From positions 1-41,526 of the forward strand of contig CACWUS010000018.1 of the NCBI GenBank assembly GCA_902764145.1: a DNA stretch of 41,526 nt, written 5' to 3'. This stretch comes from an uncultured Erysipelotrichaceae bacterium (GTDB lineage: Bacteria; Bacillota_I; Bacilli_A; RF39; UBA660). Shown here piece by piece: positions 33,445 through 41,428 of the stretch. The notes under the pieces were generated by a model. That model did no database searches and had not been told where the DNA came from. It worked only from the letters and a program-made list of their open reading frames with translations. The number at the start of each line of letters is the position of its first letter. Positions within the stretch are counted from its first letter, which is position 1. Both the position numbers and the translations under genes were made by a program.

Positions 33445-34992
33445 TTATTTTAATCTTCTTGTATATCCATTATAATCTAGCAACTTTTCATATTTACTAA
33501 ATTCTTGTAATAGTTTTTCATATTCGTTTTTAGTCTTTTCATAGTCACTTTTAATTTTTAAATATTCTTCTTTATCATAATATCCATTTTCTTTAGTATT
33601 TAATCCTTCTATGAAAGCTTTATATTCATTCATTATTTCATTAAGTGCTTCAAGAAATTCATCTTTATATGCTATTGTAAATGCTAAGTTTCCTGTTTGT
33701 TGGTGAGCAGATTCAAATAGTATAGCACCAAGCATATCTAAAAGACCCCATCCAAAAAATAATAGAAGGTGTACAAGTATTTCAAGTAATATTGATCTAT
33801 CTGTATCACTATAGTCAAATGAAGTAGGTATAAATATTCTTTTAATTTCATCATCTTCACTTGAGTAATCTAAATTTGAAATATATTTGCTTCCTGTAGC
33901 AGTAATATTTGACTTTCTTAATTCAATATCTGCATATTCTTCAATAGGTATTCCTGTATTTTTAACTACATAATCAGTATATTTTCTTGTTTTATCATCG
34001 CTTTCGCCTTGATATACTCTAATTAATACTTCATCATCTTTTAATTTAGTATAAATAGAGTCTTCTTCTTCACCTAATACTGTATCATATACTTCAGCAG
34101 TAGTTTTATAATTTGCACTTTTTTTGAATGAAGTATGAAGAGCATTATTTGCACCAATTAAAATAGCTATTGATACAATATTTGGTATGAAAACTCTTAA
34201 TGCTTTAAATACGCTTTTTCTAAGGTGAGAGAAAGTTTCTGTTGGACTATTTAATTTATCTTTCTTTAATAATTGTTGCTTTTCATAGCTTTTTTCTGAT
34301 TCATCATATTCTTTTTTTGTTTCATCAAGTGCAGATAATATAGTATTTTTATATCCATTTTCATTTAAAGAAAGTAAATATACCATTGTTTCATCTATAC
34401 CATTTAATGATAGTACTTCATTATATCTTTTATATATATCTTCTTTATCTAAGTTTTCTTTAACATCTTTATCAATTAAAGATTTAATTTCATTTATACA
34501 AACACTCATCTTAGTTAAAGCAGGAAGTAGAGTAGATGAACCTTTTATTCTATATTCACATTTAATAATTTTATATAAATTAACATATAATTCATCTTCT
34601 TTTCCATTTTTATAATCAGAATTATATAAGTCCATATATTCTAAAGCATCATTTAATATTAATTCTACAATACTATTTAATTTATTTTGACTGATATCAT
34701 TATTTAATTCTGCGGCTACTTTTCTAGCATCATCATATATAGCAAATTTTTTATATATTTTGTCAATATAATCTTCAAGATGACTTATTAATGCACTTAT
34801 AGAAGTAAGAGCCATAGTATCTTTTTTTGTTAATTGTAGTTGACTTGAATTTGTATCAAAAACATTATCAAGTTTTTCATTTAAACTATTAAATTCTTTT
34901 TTTATGTAAGTTGTATCATAATTAAGGCCACCAATAGTTTCAATTTTATTATAAAGTTTGTTTAATCTATTTTTAAGTTCATAAATATTCAT
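33445..34992 (-). CDS. Two-TM membrane protein, paralog B of a four-gene family of unknown function
   Basis: This 515-aa protein has the same plan: a helical N-domain starting IYELKNRLNKLYNKIETI, with ILNDAL (112-117), EYRIKGSSTL and VYLLSLNENGYKN; TM1 at about 266-286; and an outer domain with VYDTVLGEEEDSIY (302-314) and LIRVYQGESDDKTRKYTDYV. TM2 at about 401-426 reads ILVHLLLFFGWGLLDMLG, with His408 and Asp419 in the hydrophobic stretch, and a helical tail of about 85 residues ends in GYTRRLK, close to the GYKRQLK end of paralog D. Gaps of 10 nt on either side and AGGAGG sites indicate tight co-translation. Function is unknown. A complex built from all four paralogs is the simplest inference. 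Confidence 0.8.
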   Translation of the reverse strand: MNIYELKNRLNKLYNKIETIGGLNYDTTYIKKEFNSLNEKLDNVFDTNSSQLQLTKKDTMALTSISALISHLEDYIDKIYKKFAIYDDARKVAAELNNDISQNKLNSIVELILNDALEYMDLYNSDYKNGKEDELYVNLYKIIKCEYRIKGSSTLLPALTKMSVCINEIKSLIDKDVKENLDKEDIYKRYNEVLSLNGIDETMVYLLSLNENGYKNTILSALDETKKEYDESEKSYEKQQLLKKDKLNSPTETFSHLRKSVFKALRVFIPNIVSIAILIGANNALHTSFKKSANYKTTAEVYDTVLGEEEDSIYTKLKDDEVLIRVYQGESDDKTRKYTDYVVKNTGIPIEEYADIELRKSNITATGSKYISNLDYSSEDDEIKRIFIPTSFDYSDTDRSILLEILVHLLLFFGWGLLDMLGAILFESAHQQTGNLAFTIAYKDEFLEALNEIMNEYKAFIEGLNTKENGYYDKEEYLKIKSDYEKTKNEYEKLLQEFSKYEKLLDYNGYTRRLK

Positions 34993-35002
34993 GTTTATCC
35001 TC

Positions 35003-36562
35003 CTATAATTTTAATTTTCTTTGTATTCCAACTTCATCAACCAAATGATTATATTCATTTATTAAATCATTATATTCATTTATTAATTTATCTAAATATT
35101 CTTTTCTTTTTTTAAGTTCTTCTTCACTAAATGTTCTTCCATCATTAAGAGTATATAAATGTGCTTTTGCCCATCTAATGTTTTCATTTGCTCTTTTAAT
35201 ATCTTTACTTATTTCTCTGTAATTATCTTTAAGTGGAAATAGTATTCCAGTAAATCCAACTTCAGTTATCATTGATATTAATATATCAAGTAATACCCAT
35301 ACAGCTGATACTATTAAATGCAGGGTTATAGATAGTGCATAAGTTGATGTGTCTTTATCTACATTTTCAATAACAGCAATATTTGTATATTCTGAGTCTG
35401 ATAAACTATCTTTTGAATAGTGATGAGAACTTTCTACAAGATATTCATCACTAATATCTAAATATTCTAAATCAAGAGCGGGAATATCTTTATTACTATA
35501 TACATATTTTTTGTAATCTCTTTCACCATTATCTCTTTTTTCTGAAAACATTTCGACTATTACATCGCCAACTTTTGTATTATCATTATCATATACATCA
35601 TAATCAGATTCACCATAAACAGTACTATATGATGAACCAGTTTTATGTTTATAGTTTCTTGTAAGACTTGACATTCCAATGTTTACTCCAAGTAAAATAG
35701 ATGCACTTAAAATAATAGGTAATATTTGATGTCTTAATTGTTTTCTAGCTTTTTTTAAAGATTTTTTGCCATCTTTGTTTTCTTTTAAAGCTTTATTCTT
35801 AAGAATAAGATAATCTTTATAATTCTCATTAGCTTTTTTAATATCTCTTAATCTTTTATCAAACATATTTTTTAATTTATTTTTATAATTACTATTATAC
35901 ATGGAAACTAATAATATAATTTTTCTATCCATTTTAGGTCTTTTAAACACTTGTGAATCAATTTCTTTTACTCTTTTCTTAATATCATCATTATTTAAAA
36001 ATTTAACTATATCTTCATTTAGTAATGATTCAATACTTTTTAAATCAATATTCATATTTTCAAGAGTATTAAGAATTGTATATGTTCCATTATATTTAGC
36101 CTCATCCAAAATAAGTCTATATAGAGTAGGTGATAATTCATTATTAAATCTATCTTCTGTGAAGTATCCTTGACTAATTAAAAATTTATAATCAAGTAAA
36201 TCATTTAATATTACTTTTAAGCATTCATTAAATTCTTCTTTAGTTGGTTGTTTTTTATTATATAAATCACTTACATTTTTAATATCATTAAATATTCTAA
36301 ATGATTTATGTACTTTGTCTACATATTCTTCTAAACTTATTGTTATTTTTAATAGATTAGTTAATTCTTTATTCTGTGTTTTGACTAATGTACCTGTATT
36401 AATACTATTAGGTACTTCATCATATTTATCAAACATACTATCTATTAATTTAAAAGCTTTTTTAAGTTCACTTGAATCATATTTATTAGAGTCTATCTCT
36501 TCTAATTTTAAATATATACTTTCAAGTTTGGTTTTAATTGTGTATAAATCTTCAAAGTTCAT
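35003..36562 (-). CDS. Two-TM membrane protein, paralog C of a four-gene family of unknown function
   Basis: This 519-aa protein has a helical N-domain (FEDLYTIKTKLESIYLKLEE), ILNDLLDY (118-125), LYRLILDEAKYNGTYTIL and ILLVSMYNSNYKNKLKN. A Lys-rich stretch precedes TM1 (about 280-300). The outer domain carries SSYSTVYGESDYDVY (the YDTxxG motif altered to YSTVYG) and IVEMFSEKRDNGERDYKKYV. TM2 at about 409-432 reads TLHLIVSAVWVLLDILISMI, with His415 and Asp426 aligned with those of paralogs B and D. A coiled-coil tail of about 80 residues ends the chain. Its ATG overlaps the stop of paralog D (TAATG), so the two are translationally coupled. No family is recognised. Confidence 0.8.
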   Translation of the reverse strand: MNFEDLYTIKTKLESIYLKLEEIDSNKYDSSELKKAFKLIDSMFDKYDEVPNSINTGTLVKTQNKELTNLLKITISLEEYVDKVHKSFRIFNDIKNVSDLYNKKQPTKEEFNECLKVILNDLLDYKFLISQGYFTEDRFNNELSPTLYRLILDEAKYNGTYTILNTLENMNIDLKSIESLLNEDIVKFLNNDDIKKRVKEIDSQVFKRPKMDRKIILLVSMYNSNYKNKLKNMFDKRLRDIKKANENYKDYLILKNKALKENKDGKKSLKKARKQLRHQILPIILSASILLGVNIGMSSLTRNYKHKTGSSYSTVYGESDYDVYDNDNTKVGDVIVEMFSEKRDNGERDYKKYVYSNKDIPALDLEYLDISDEYLVESSHHYSKDSLSDSEYTNIAVIENVDKDTSTYALSITLHLIVSAVWVLLDILISMITEVGFTGILFPLKDNYREISKDIKRANENIRWAKAHLYTLNDGRTFSEEELKKRKEYLDKLINEYNDLINEYNHLVDEVGIQRKLKL

Positions 36563-38094
36563 TATTTACCCCTCTTTAATTGTCTTTTATACCCATAATT
36601 TGTTAGTATTCCTTCTATATAGAGGTATTTTTCATATGCTAGTTTATATTCTTTATTAAGATTATCTAATTGCTTCTTTAATTTTTTAAGTTCAGCTTTA
36701 CTTTCTTTAGTATTTTTATAATTATATTTATAATTAATTTCTTCTATTTCGTTTCTTATATATCCTAAATAATATCTTAATCCAATTAATAAACTAAATA
36801 TAGTTCTTGGACCTGAACTACTAGTTTCATAAGTATAATTATCTGCAAGAGCAACAACTATATCTGCTATAACTATTGGAATACTAACTAATAAATGCAA
36901 CATTATTTTTATAAAATAATTAATTTTTACATCTAATTTATTAATTTCTGTAATTTGAGATGCTTTTTTAAATTCTTCAAGTGATTCATAATTAGCATCT
37001 AAGTCAAATTTATATTCAGATTTTGTAAAATCCATACTATTTGGATCAAAATCATCAATAGATGTTATATCAAAATCACTATCATTAAACTCAAATGTTT
37101 TAATAACTCTTGTCCCATCATCATGTATTTCATTGTAAACAGTAATAGTAGTATCTCCAACAGAATTATTTCCATATGAATATTCTTCATCACTTCCTAG
37201 TATAGTGTCATAAGTTTGGGTAGTTTGACCATATGAAGTGGTTTTTTCATTTATTTTTGTTCTAACTAACATATTAGCAGTTATAAGCATTGATAAAGAT
37301 AATATAGCTGGAATAATAGTTTTTTGTATTAGAATTTTATTTTTAATATTTTTTCTTTTTATTTTATCATTACTTTTAATATTTTCTTCAAGTTCATTTG
37401 CTGTATAGCTAATATTATCAAAATTTGTTTTAAATGAATCTAATTCTTTTGCTACTTTATCTAAATAACCGCTTTCAGTAAGCGATATTATTAATAAGGC
37501 TTTATCATATAAAGAATAATCTTGCAAAACTATATTATTAACCATATGTGATGTACTGAATTCTTTAAAATATTTGCTATAGTCTAAAAGAAACAAATCA
37601 TCAATTTTAGATTCATCTAATTTAGAATTTCTAATAAAATTTAATATATGTGAGTATCCACTATACTTAAATTCCATTTTAATTAGTTTATATAAAGTAG
37701 GGTATAGTAAATCAAATTCTTCTAATCCAATAGTAGATCTTTCATAACTTAATAGATCATTTAATATTATTCCTACTAAATTACTAAGTTCTTCTCTTGA
37801 AAGATTATCATTATATCCTTTAATACTTTCAAATATATGAACAGCACTTAAATAGTCATTTACAGTTGATTCTAAATGATTAAATCTATTTAATATAAAT
37901 TTATCATCACCTTTTATAGCCACATTAGAATCATATATATTATTTGATTCACTTGCATTATCACATAGTGAGTCAATATCATTTATTTCACTTTTAATAA
38001 ATGAAGTATTAATGTGATATCTCTCTAATATTTCACATTTATTATATATACTTATTAATTTTTCTTTAATATCTGCTATAGACATTGTTTTCAT
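36562..38094 (-). CDS. Two-TM membrane protein, paralog D, first gene of the four-gene operon
   Basis: This 510-aa protein has an N-domain with SIADIKEKLISIYNKCEIL, ILNDLLSY (110-117), LYKLIKMEFKYSGYSHIL and LLIISLTESGYLDKVAKE. TM1 is at about 258-277. The outer domain opens TQTYDTILGSDEEYSY (293-308) and continues ITVYNEIHDDGTRVIKTF. TM2 at about 394-416 contains MLHLLVSIPIVIADIVVALA with His400 and Asp411. A coiled-coil tail ends in GYKRQLKRGK. It is transcribed from the promoter at 38124-38152. The conserved pieces across all four are ILNDLL, an EY/EF-K-x-xG segment before the membrane, YDTxxG right after TM1, and H-x10-D in TM2 of three members. Function is unknown. Confidence 0.8.
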   Translation of the reverse strand: MKTMSIADIKEKLISIYNKCEILERYHINTSFIKSEINDIDSLCDNASESNNIYDSNVAIKGDDKFILNRFNHLESTVNDYLSAVHIFESIKGYNDNLSREELSNLVGIILNDLLSYERSTIGLEEFDLLYPTLYKLIKMEFKYSGYSHILNFIRNSKLDESKIDDLFLLDYSKYFKEFSTSHMVNNIVLQDYSLYDKALLIISLTESGYLDKVAKELDSFKTNFDNISYTANELEENIKSNDKIKRKNIKNKILIQKTIIPAILSLSMLITANMLVRTKINEKTTSYGQTTQTYDTILGSDEEYSYGNNSVGDTTITVYNEIHDDGTRVIKTFEFNDSDFDITSIDDFDPNSMDFTKSEYKFDLDANYESLEEFKKASQITEINKLDVKINYFIKIMLHLLVSIPIVIADIVVALADNYTYETSSSGPRTIFSLLIGLRYYLGYIRNEIEEINYKYNYKNTKESKAELKKLKKQLDNLNKEYKLAYEKYLYIEGILTNYGYKRQLKRGK

Positions 38095-38123
38095 TACAAA
38101 CCCCTTTTTGATAAAGTGGGAAT

Positions 38124-38152
38124 ATTATACCATAAAAGTAATAAAAAGTAAA
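38124..38152 (-). promoter_or_regulatory. Promoter of the four-paralog membrane operon
   Basis: On the minus strand: TTTACT, a 17-nt spacer, then TATAAT (38129-38124) preceded by TGG. It gives a leader of about 23 nt with AAAAGGGG upstream of the ATG. Confidence 0.72.
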
Positions 38153-38186
38153 TATATTTTTAACTAGAATTATATAAAAAAAATAT

Positions 38187-38267
38187 GGGTGTAAAGCGAA
38201 CAAATAGAGCTTTCAATTAAAAATATCCCTTAAATAGGGGCGTTGTGTTTTTTTAAACAACTTTTTT
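38187..38267 (+). ncRNA. Structured non-coding stretch upstream of nrdD (possible sRNA or attenuator)
   Basis: The 38095-38398 gap holds three successive hairpins on the plus strand: AAAGC/GCTTT (38193-38213), CCCT/AGGG (38227-38239), and the terminator at 38242. GGG at 38187-38189 could pair with the CCC of the second hairpin instead, allowing alternative folds. It matches no RNA class I can name. No strong plus promoter is seen just upstream. Confidence 0.35.
38242..38267 (+). terminator. Rho-independent terminator in the nrdD upstream region
   Basis: GTTG-TTT / AAA-CAAC with a 2-nt bulge and T4 loop is followed by six T. No plus-strand gene ends here, so it must end a non-coding transcript or attenuate a long nrdD leader. 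Confidence 0.6.
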
Positions 38268-38322
38268 AAAAAAGTCAAGATGTAAAATTTTCAATTTTTA
38301 GAAAAAATGTTATAAAAAAACA

Positions 38323-38351
38323 TTTACAATTTTTAATATTTATTATAAGAT
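38323..38351 (+). promoter_or_regulatory. Possible nrdD promoter
   Basis: TTTACA, a 17-nt spacer, then TAAGAT (4 of 6 matches). A weak hairpin AAAGAGT/ACTCTTT lies between it and the ribosome binding site. I do not see a convincing pair of NrdR boxes. Confidence 0.35.
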
Positions 38352-38398
38352 TTATTTAGGTTAAAGAGTATTAACTCTTTTAGAAGGTGAGGAATATT

Positions 38399-40675
38399 AT
38401 GGAAAGGGATTTTTTTAATGACATTATTGTTGTAAAACGTAGTGGTCAAAGGGTTAACTTCAATCCAACTAAGGTTGCAATTGCAGTTAAAAAAGGTTTT
38501 GATAGTGTATATGAAGAGTATGATGAGAAACTTGTAAACAAAGTTAAGGAGAAAGTACTTGATTATATAGAAAAAGAATACAAAGATAGAAAGACTATTG
38601 GAGTAGAAGATATTCAAGATGTAATTGAAGAAGTTCTTAAAAAAATGAAATATGATGATGTTTATGAATCATTTAAAGGATATAGAGAAAGAAGAGCAGC
38701 TTCAAGAGATGCATTTGTTGTAAAACAACAACATAAATTTGTTAAAGCTATTGAATCATTAGGGCTTAAGAGTGCTAATGAAGAAGATGCTAAAAGAGAA
38801 AATGCAAATGTTGATGGAGATGGACCAATGGGAACAATGCTTCACTTTGGATCTACTGTATCAAAAGAATTTGCTAAAGCATACTTAATGGATAATAAAT
38901 ATGCTCGTGCACATGATGAAGGAGCAATTCATATTCATGATTTAGACTTCTGGGCAATGGGTACTACTACTTGTACTCAAATTGATTTAAATAAGTTATT
39001 TAAGAATGGATTTTCAACAGGTCATGGATATTTAAGAACACCAAATTCAATTGCTTCATATTCAGCACTTGCTGCAATTGCAATTCAAGCAAATCAAAAT
39101 GAACAACATGGTGGACAAAGTATTCCAGCATTTGATTATTATATGGCTCCTGGAGTACTAAAAACATTTAAGAAAGAATTTAAACAAGAATTAAGTGAAT
39201 TAATTGACTTTGAAGGATTTAGTGAATTTATTAAATTTGATAAAGTAGTTGAATTAATAGATAAACTTGAAAGTATTGAATTTGATATGAATATATTTAG
39301 TGATTTTACTTCTAAAAGTAAAAAACTAGATGAAATATTTAATACTGCATATGAAAATGCTATTAAGAAAACTGATAGAAGTACTTTCCAAGCTATGGAA
39401 GCATTTATTCATAACTTAAATACAATGCATTCTAGAGCTGGAGCTCAAGTACCATTCTCATCAGTTAACTTTGGTACAGATACAAGTCCTGAAGGAAGAA
39501 TGGTAATTAAAAATTATTTACTTGCAACAGATGAAGGACTTGGACATGGTGAAACACCAATATTCCCAATTTCAATATTTAAAGTAAAAGAAGGAGTTAA
39601 CTATAATAAGGAAGATCCTAGTTATGATTTATTTAGACTTGCTTGTCGTGTATCAGCTAAAAGATTATTCCCTAATTTCTCATTTATAGATTCAACATTC
39701 AATAAGCAATACTATGTTCCTGGAGATTATACAACTGAAGTAGGTTATATGGGATGTAGAACTAGAGTTCTTGCTAATGTGTGTGGTCCTAGTGTTACAC
39801 CTGGACGTGGAAACTTAAGCTTTACGTCAATTAATTTGCCAAGAATAGGTCTTAAACATGGAATTGCACTTGGTGAAAGAGATAAAGCTGATATGAAAGC
39901 TTTCTATAAAGAATTAGATGAAACTATGGATTTAGTAAAAGGACAATTACTTCAAAGATTTGAATGTCAATGTTCTAAATCAAAAGCAAATTTTAAATTC
40001 TTACTTGGTTCACATGTATGGATTAATAGTGAAAAATTAGATAATAATACTAAAATTAGAACTGTTTTAAAACATGGAACATTATCAATTGGATTTATTG
40101 GTCTTGCAGAAACTTTAAAAGCATTAGTTGGTGAACATCATGGAGAGAGTGAAAAAGCTCAAAAGCTTGGTATTGAAATTATTAAACATATGAGAGAAAA
40201 ATGCGATGAATATACTAAAGAATATAATCTAAACTTTACTTGTCTTGCTACTCCAGCTGAAGGTTTAAGTGGTAGATTTGTTGCTATTGATAGATCAATT
40301 TATGGAAAAATTAAAGGAATTACTGATAGAGATTACTATACTAATTCATTCCATGTACCAGTTTATTATAAAACAACTGTTAAACATAAAATGGAAGTTG
40401 AAGGACCATACCATGCTCTAACTAATGCAGGACATATTTCATACGTTGAACTTGATGGTGATACAGTAAATAACGTTGATGCATTTGAAAGTGTTGTTAG
40501 AATTATGCATGATAACAATATTGGATATGGAGCTATTAACCATCCGGTTGATAGAGATCCTGTATGTGGTTACGTTGGAGTTATTAAAGATGTTTGTCCA
40601 AGATGTGGAAGACATGAAGGCGAAGGCGTAGAAATGGAAAAAATTAACTGCTACGATTGCTCATGTGGTCGTTAA
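38399..40675 (+). CDS. nrdD: Anaerobic (class III) ribonucleotide reductase catalytic chain lacking the glycyl-radical loop
   Basis: NrdD reduces ribonucleoside triphosphates to deoxy forms under anaerobiosis. This 758-aa chain has an N-terminal ATP-cone (VVKRSGQRVNFNPTKVAIAV, to about residue 95) and the catalytic barrel with GTTTCTQIDL, NEQHGGQSIPAFDYYMAPG and the finger-loop Cys in GYMGCRTRV. The zinc region starts CGYVGVIKDVCPRCGRHEG. In ordinary NrdD this is followed by a RIRRITGYLVG-type radical loop; here the chain ends KINCYDCSCGR-stop. The radical loop is supplied by a separate gene 29 nt downstream. ATG 38399 is chosen over GTG 38387 because GGTGAGG is correctly spaced before it. 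The tail has four extra Cys and unusually many C-ending codons. Confidence 0.95.
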   Translation: MERDFFNDIIVVKRSGQRVNFNPTKVAIAVKKGFDSVYEEYDEKLVNKVKEKVLDYIEKEYKDRKTIGVEDIQDVIEEVLKKMKYDDVYESFKGYRERRAASRDAFVVKQQHKFVKAIESLGLKSANEEDAKRENANVDGDGPMGTMLHFGSTVSKEFAKAYLMDNKYARAHDEGAIHIHDLDFWAMGTTTCTQIDLNKLFKNGFSTGHGYLRTPNSIASYSALAAIAIQANQNEQHGGQSIPAFDYYMAPGVLKTFKKEFKQELSELIDFEGFSEFIKFDKVVELIDKLESIEFDMNIFSDFTSKSKKLDEIFNTAYENAIKKTDRSTFQAMEAFIHNLNTMHSRAGAQVPFSSVNFGTDTSPEGRMVIKNYLLATDEGLGHGETPIFPISIFKVKEGVNYNKEDPSYDLFRLACRVSAKRLFPNFSFIDSTFNKQYYVPGDYTTEVGYMGCRTRVLANVCGPSVTPGRGNLSFTSINLPRIGLKHGIALGERDKADMKAFYKELDETMDLVKGQLLQRFECQCSKSKANFKFLLGSHVWINSEKLDNNTKIRTVLKHGTLSIGFIGLAETLKALVGEHHGESEKAQKLGIEIIKHMREKCDEYTKEYNLNFTCLATPAEGLSGRFVAIDRSIYGKIKGITDRDYYTNSFHVPVYYKTTVKHKMEVEGPYHALTNAGHISYVELDGDTVNNVDAFESVVRIMHDNNIGYGAINHPVDRDPVCGYVGVIKDVCPRCGRHEGEGVEMEKINCYDCSCGR

Positions 40676-40704
40676 AATAAAGAAAGGAAAGAGGTAATAA
40701 AAAA

Positions 40705-40860
40705 ATGGAAAAGGAAGTTAAAAAAGCAAAAACTGTAGGTGAAGGAGTAAAATTCGATAGAATTAGAAGAATTACAGGTTATTTAGTTGGAACTCTTGAT
40801 AGATTTAATAATGCTAAAAAGGCAGAAGTTCAAGATAGAGTAACTCATGGAACAAAATAA
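40705..40860 (+). CDS. Autonomous glycyl-radical subunit of class III RNR (51 aa)
   Basis: This small gene encodes a Lys/Glu-rich N-terminus followed by FDRIRRITGYLVGTLDRFNN and AKKAEVQDRVTH. That is the C-terminal glycyl-radical loop normally fused to NrdD; Gly25 in RITGY is the expected radical site (codon 40777-40779). It is in a different frame from nrdD, has its own ribosome binding site (AAAGAGGT about 9 nt before the ATG), and overlaps nrdG by 14 nt. GEGVKFDRI near its start resembles GEGVEMEKI near the end of nrdD, suggesting origin by a partial duplication. By analogy with GrcA/YfiD, which replaces the radical loop of pyruvate formate-lyase, it should dock into the NrdD barrel after activation by NrdG. 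Confidence 0.9.
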   Translation: MEKEVKKAKTVGEGVKFDRIRRITGYLVGTLDRFNNAKKAEVQDRVTHGTK

Positions 40861-41416
40861 TAAATATATTCGTTTAGCAGCTGACCTTCAAACAGATAGC
40901 ATTGTTGATGGTCCAGGTCTTAGAGCTGTAATATGGACTCAAGGATGTGCTCATCACTGTAAAGGATGTCAAAATCCTCAAACTTGGGACTTTAATGGTG
41001 GTGGACTTGTGCCTATTGAAATGGTTAAAGATGCTATAGATGAACTTGAATATCATACTGGTCTTACATTTAGTGGAGGAGATCCAATGTTTCAAGCTGA
41101 AGCTTGTAATGAGATAGCTGAATATGCTAGAAGTAAAGGCTTAAACATTTGGGTATATACTGGATTCACATTTGAAGAATTAATGAAAATGTCTGAAACA
41201 AATCCAATATATTTAGAATTTATGAAAAAAATAGATGTTCTTGTAGATGGAAGATTCAAACTTGAAGAAAGAGATTTAAGTCTATTATTTAGAGGAAGCA
41301 GAAATCAAAGATTAATAGATATGAAAAAAACTTTATCTTCAGGTAAGGTAACACTACTAAATGAATATGAATATAATGAAACTAAATATTTTGAAAGAGT
41401 ACCAATGTATGTTTAA
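40847..41416 (+). CDS. nrdG: Anaerobic RNR activase (radical SAM), NrdG
   Basis: NrdG uses a 4Fe-4S cluster and S-adenosylmethionine to install the glycyl radical on NrdD. This 189-aa protein has the radical SAM motif CAHHCKGC (C-x3-C-x2-C) preceded by VDGPGLRAVIWTQG and followed by NPQTWDFNGG; GLTFSGGDPMFQ is the SAM-binding Gly-rich motif. Length is slightly above the usual 150-175. The ATG lies inside the end of the 51-aa radical-subunit gene (14-nt overlap, different frame), so its translation is probably coupled to that of its substrate. Here the target glycine is on a separate small protein, so NrdG must act on that protein alone or on its complex with NrdD. No terminator follows before the IS-like end. 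Confidence 0.95.
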   Translation: MEQNNKYIRLAADLQTDSIVDGPGLRAVIWTQGCAHHCKGCQNPQTWDFNGGGLVPIEMVKDAIDELEYHTGLTFSGGDPMFQAEACNEIAEYARSKGLNIWVYTGFTFEELMKMSETNPIYLEFMKKIDVLVDGRFKLEERDLSLLFRGSRNQRLIDMKKTLSSGKVTLLNEYEYNETKYFERVPMYV

Positions 41417-41428
41417 AGATGTATTAAA

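Noticed and set aside
38101..38398. 2'-deoxyguanosine or other purine riboswitch ahead of nrdD
   Set aside because: The purine-riboswitch core (TATA...three-way junction with conserved loop bases) is not visible in this stretch.
40668..40710. Sequencing frameshift as the cause of the nrdD split
   Set aside because: A single indel would not create a separate ATG with a ribosome binding site, an extra Lys-rich N-terminus and a distinct Cys-rich nrdD tail. Read support should still be checked.
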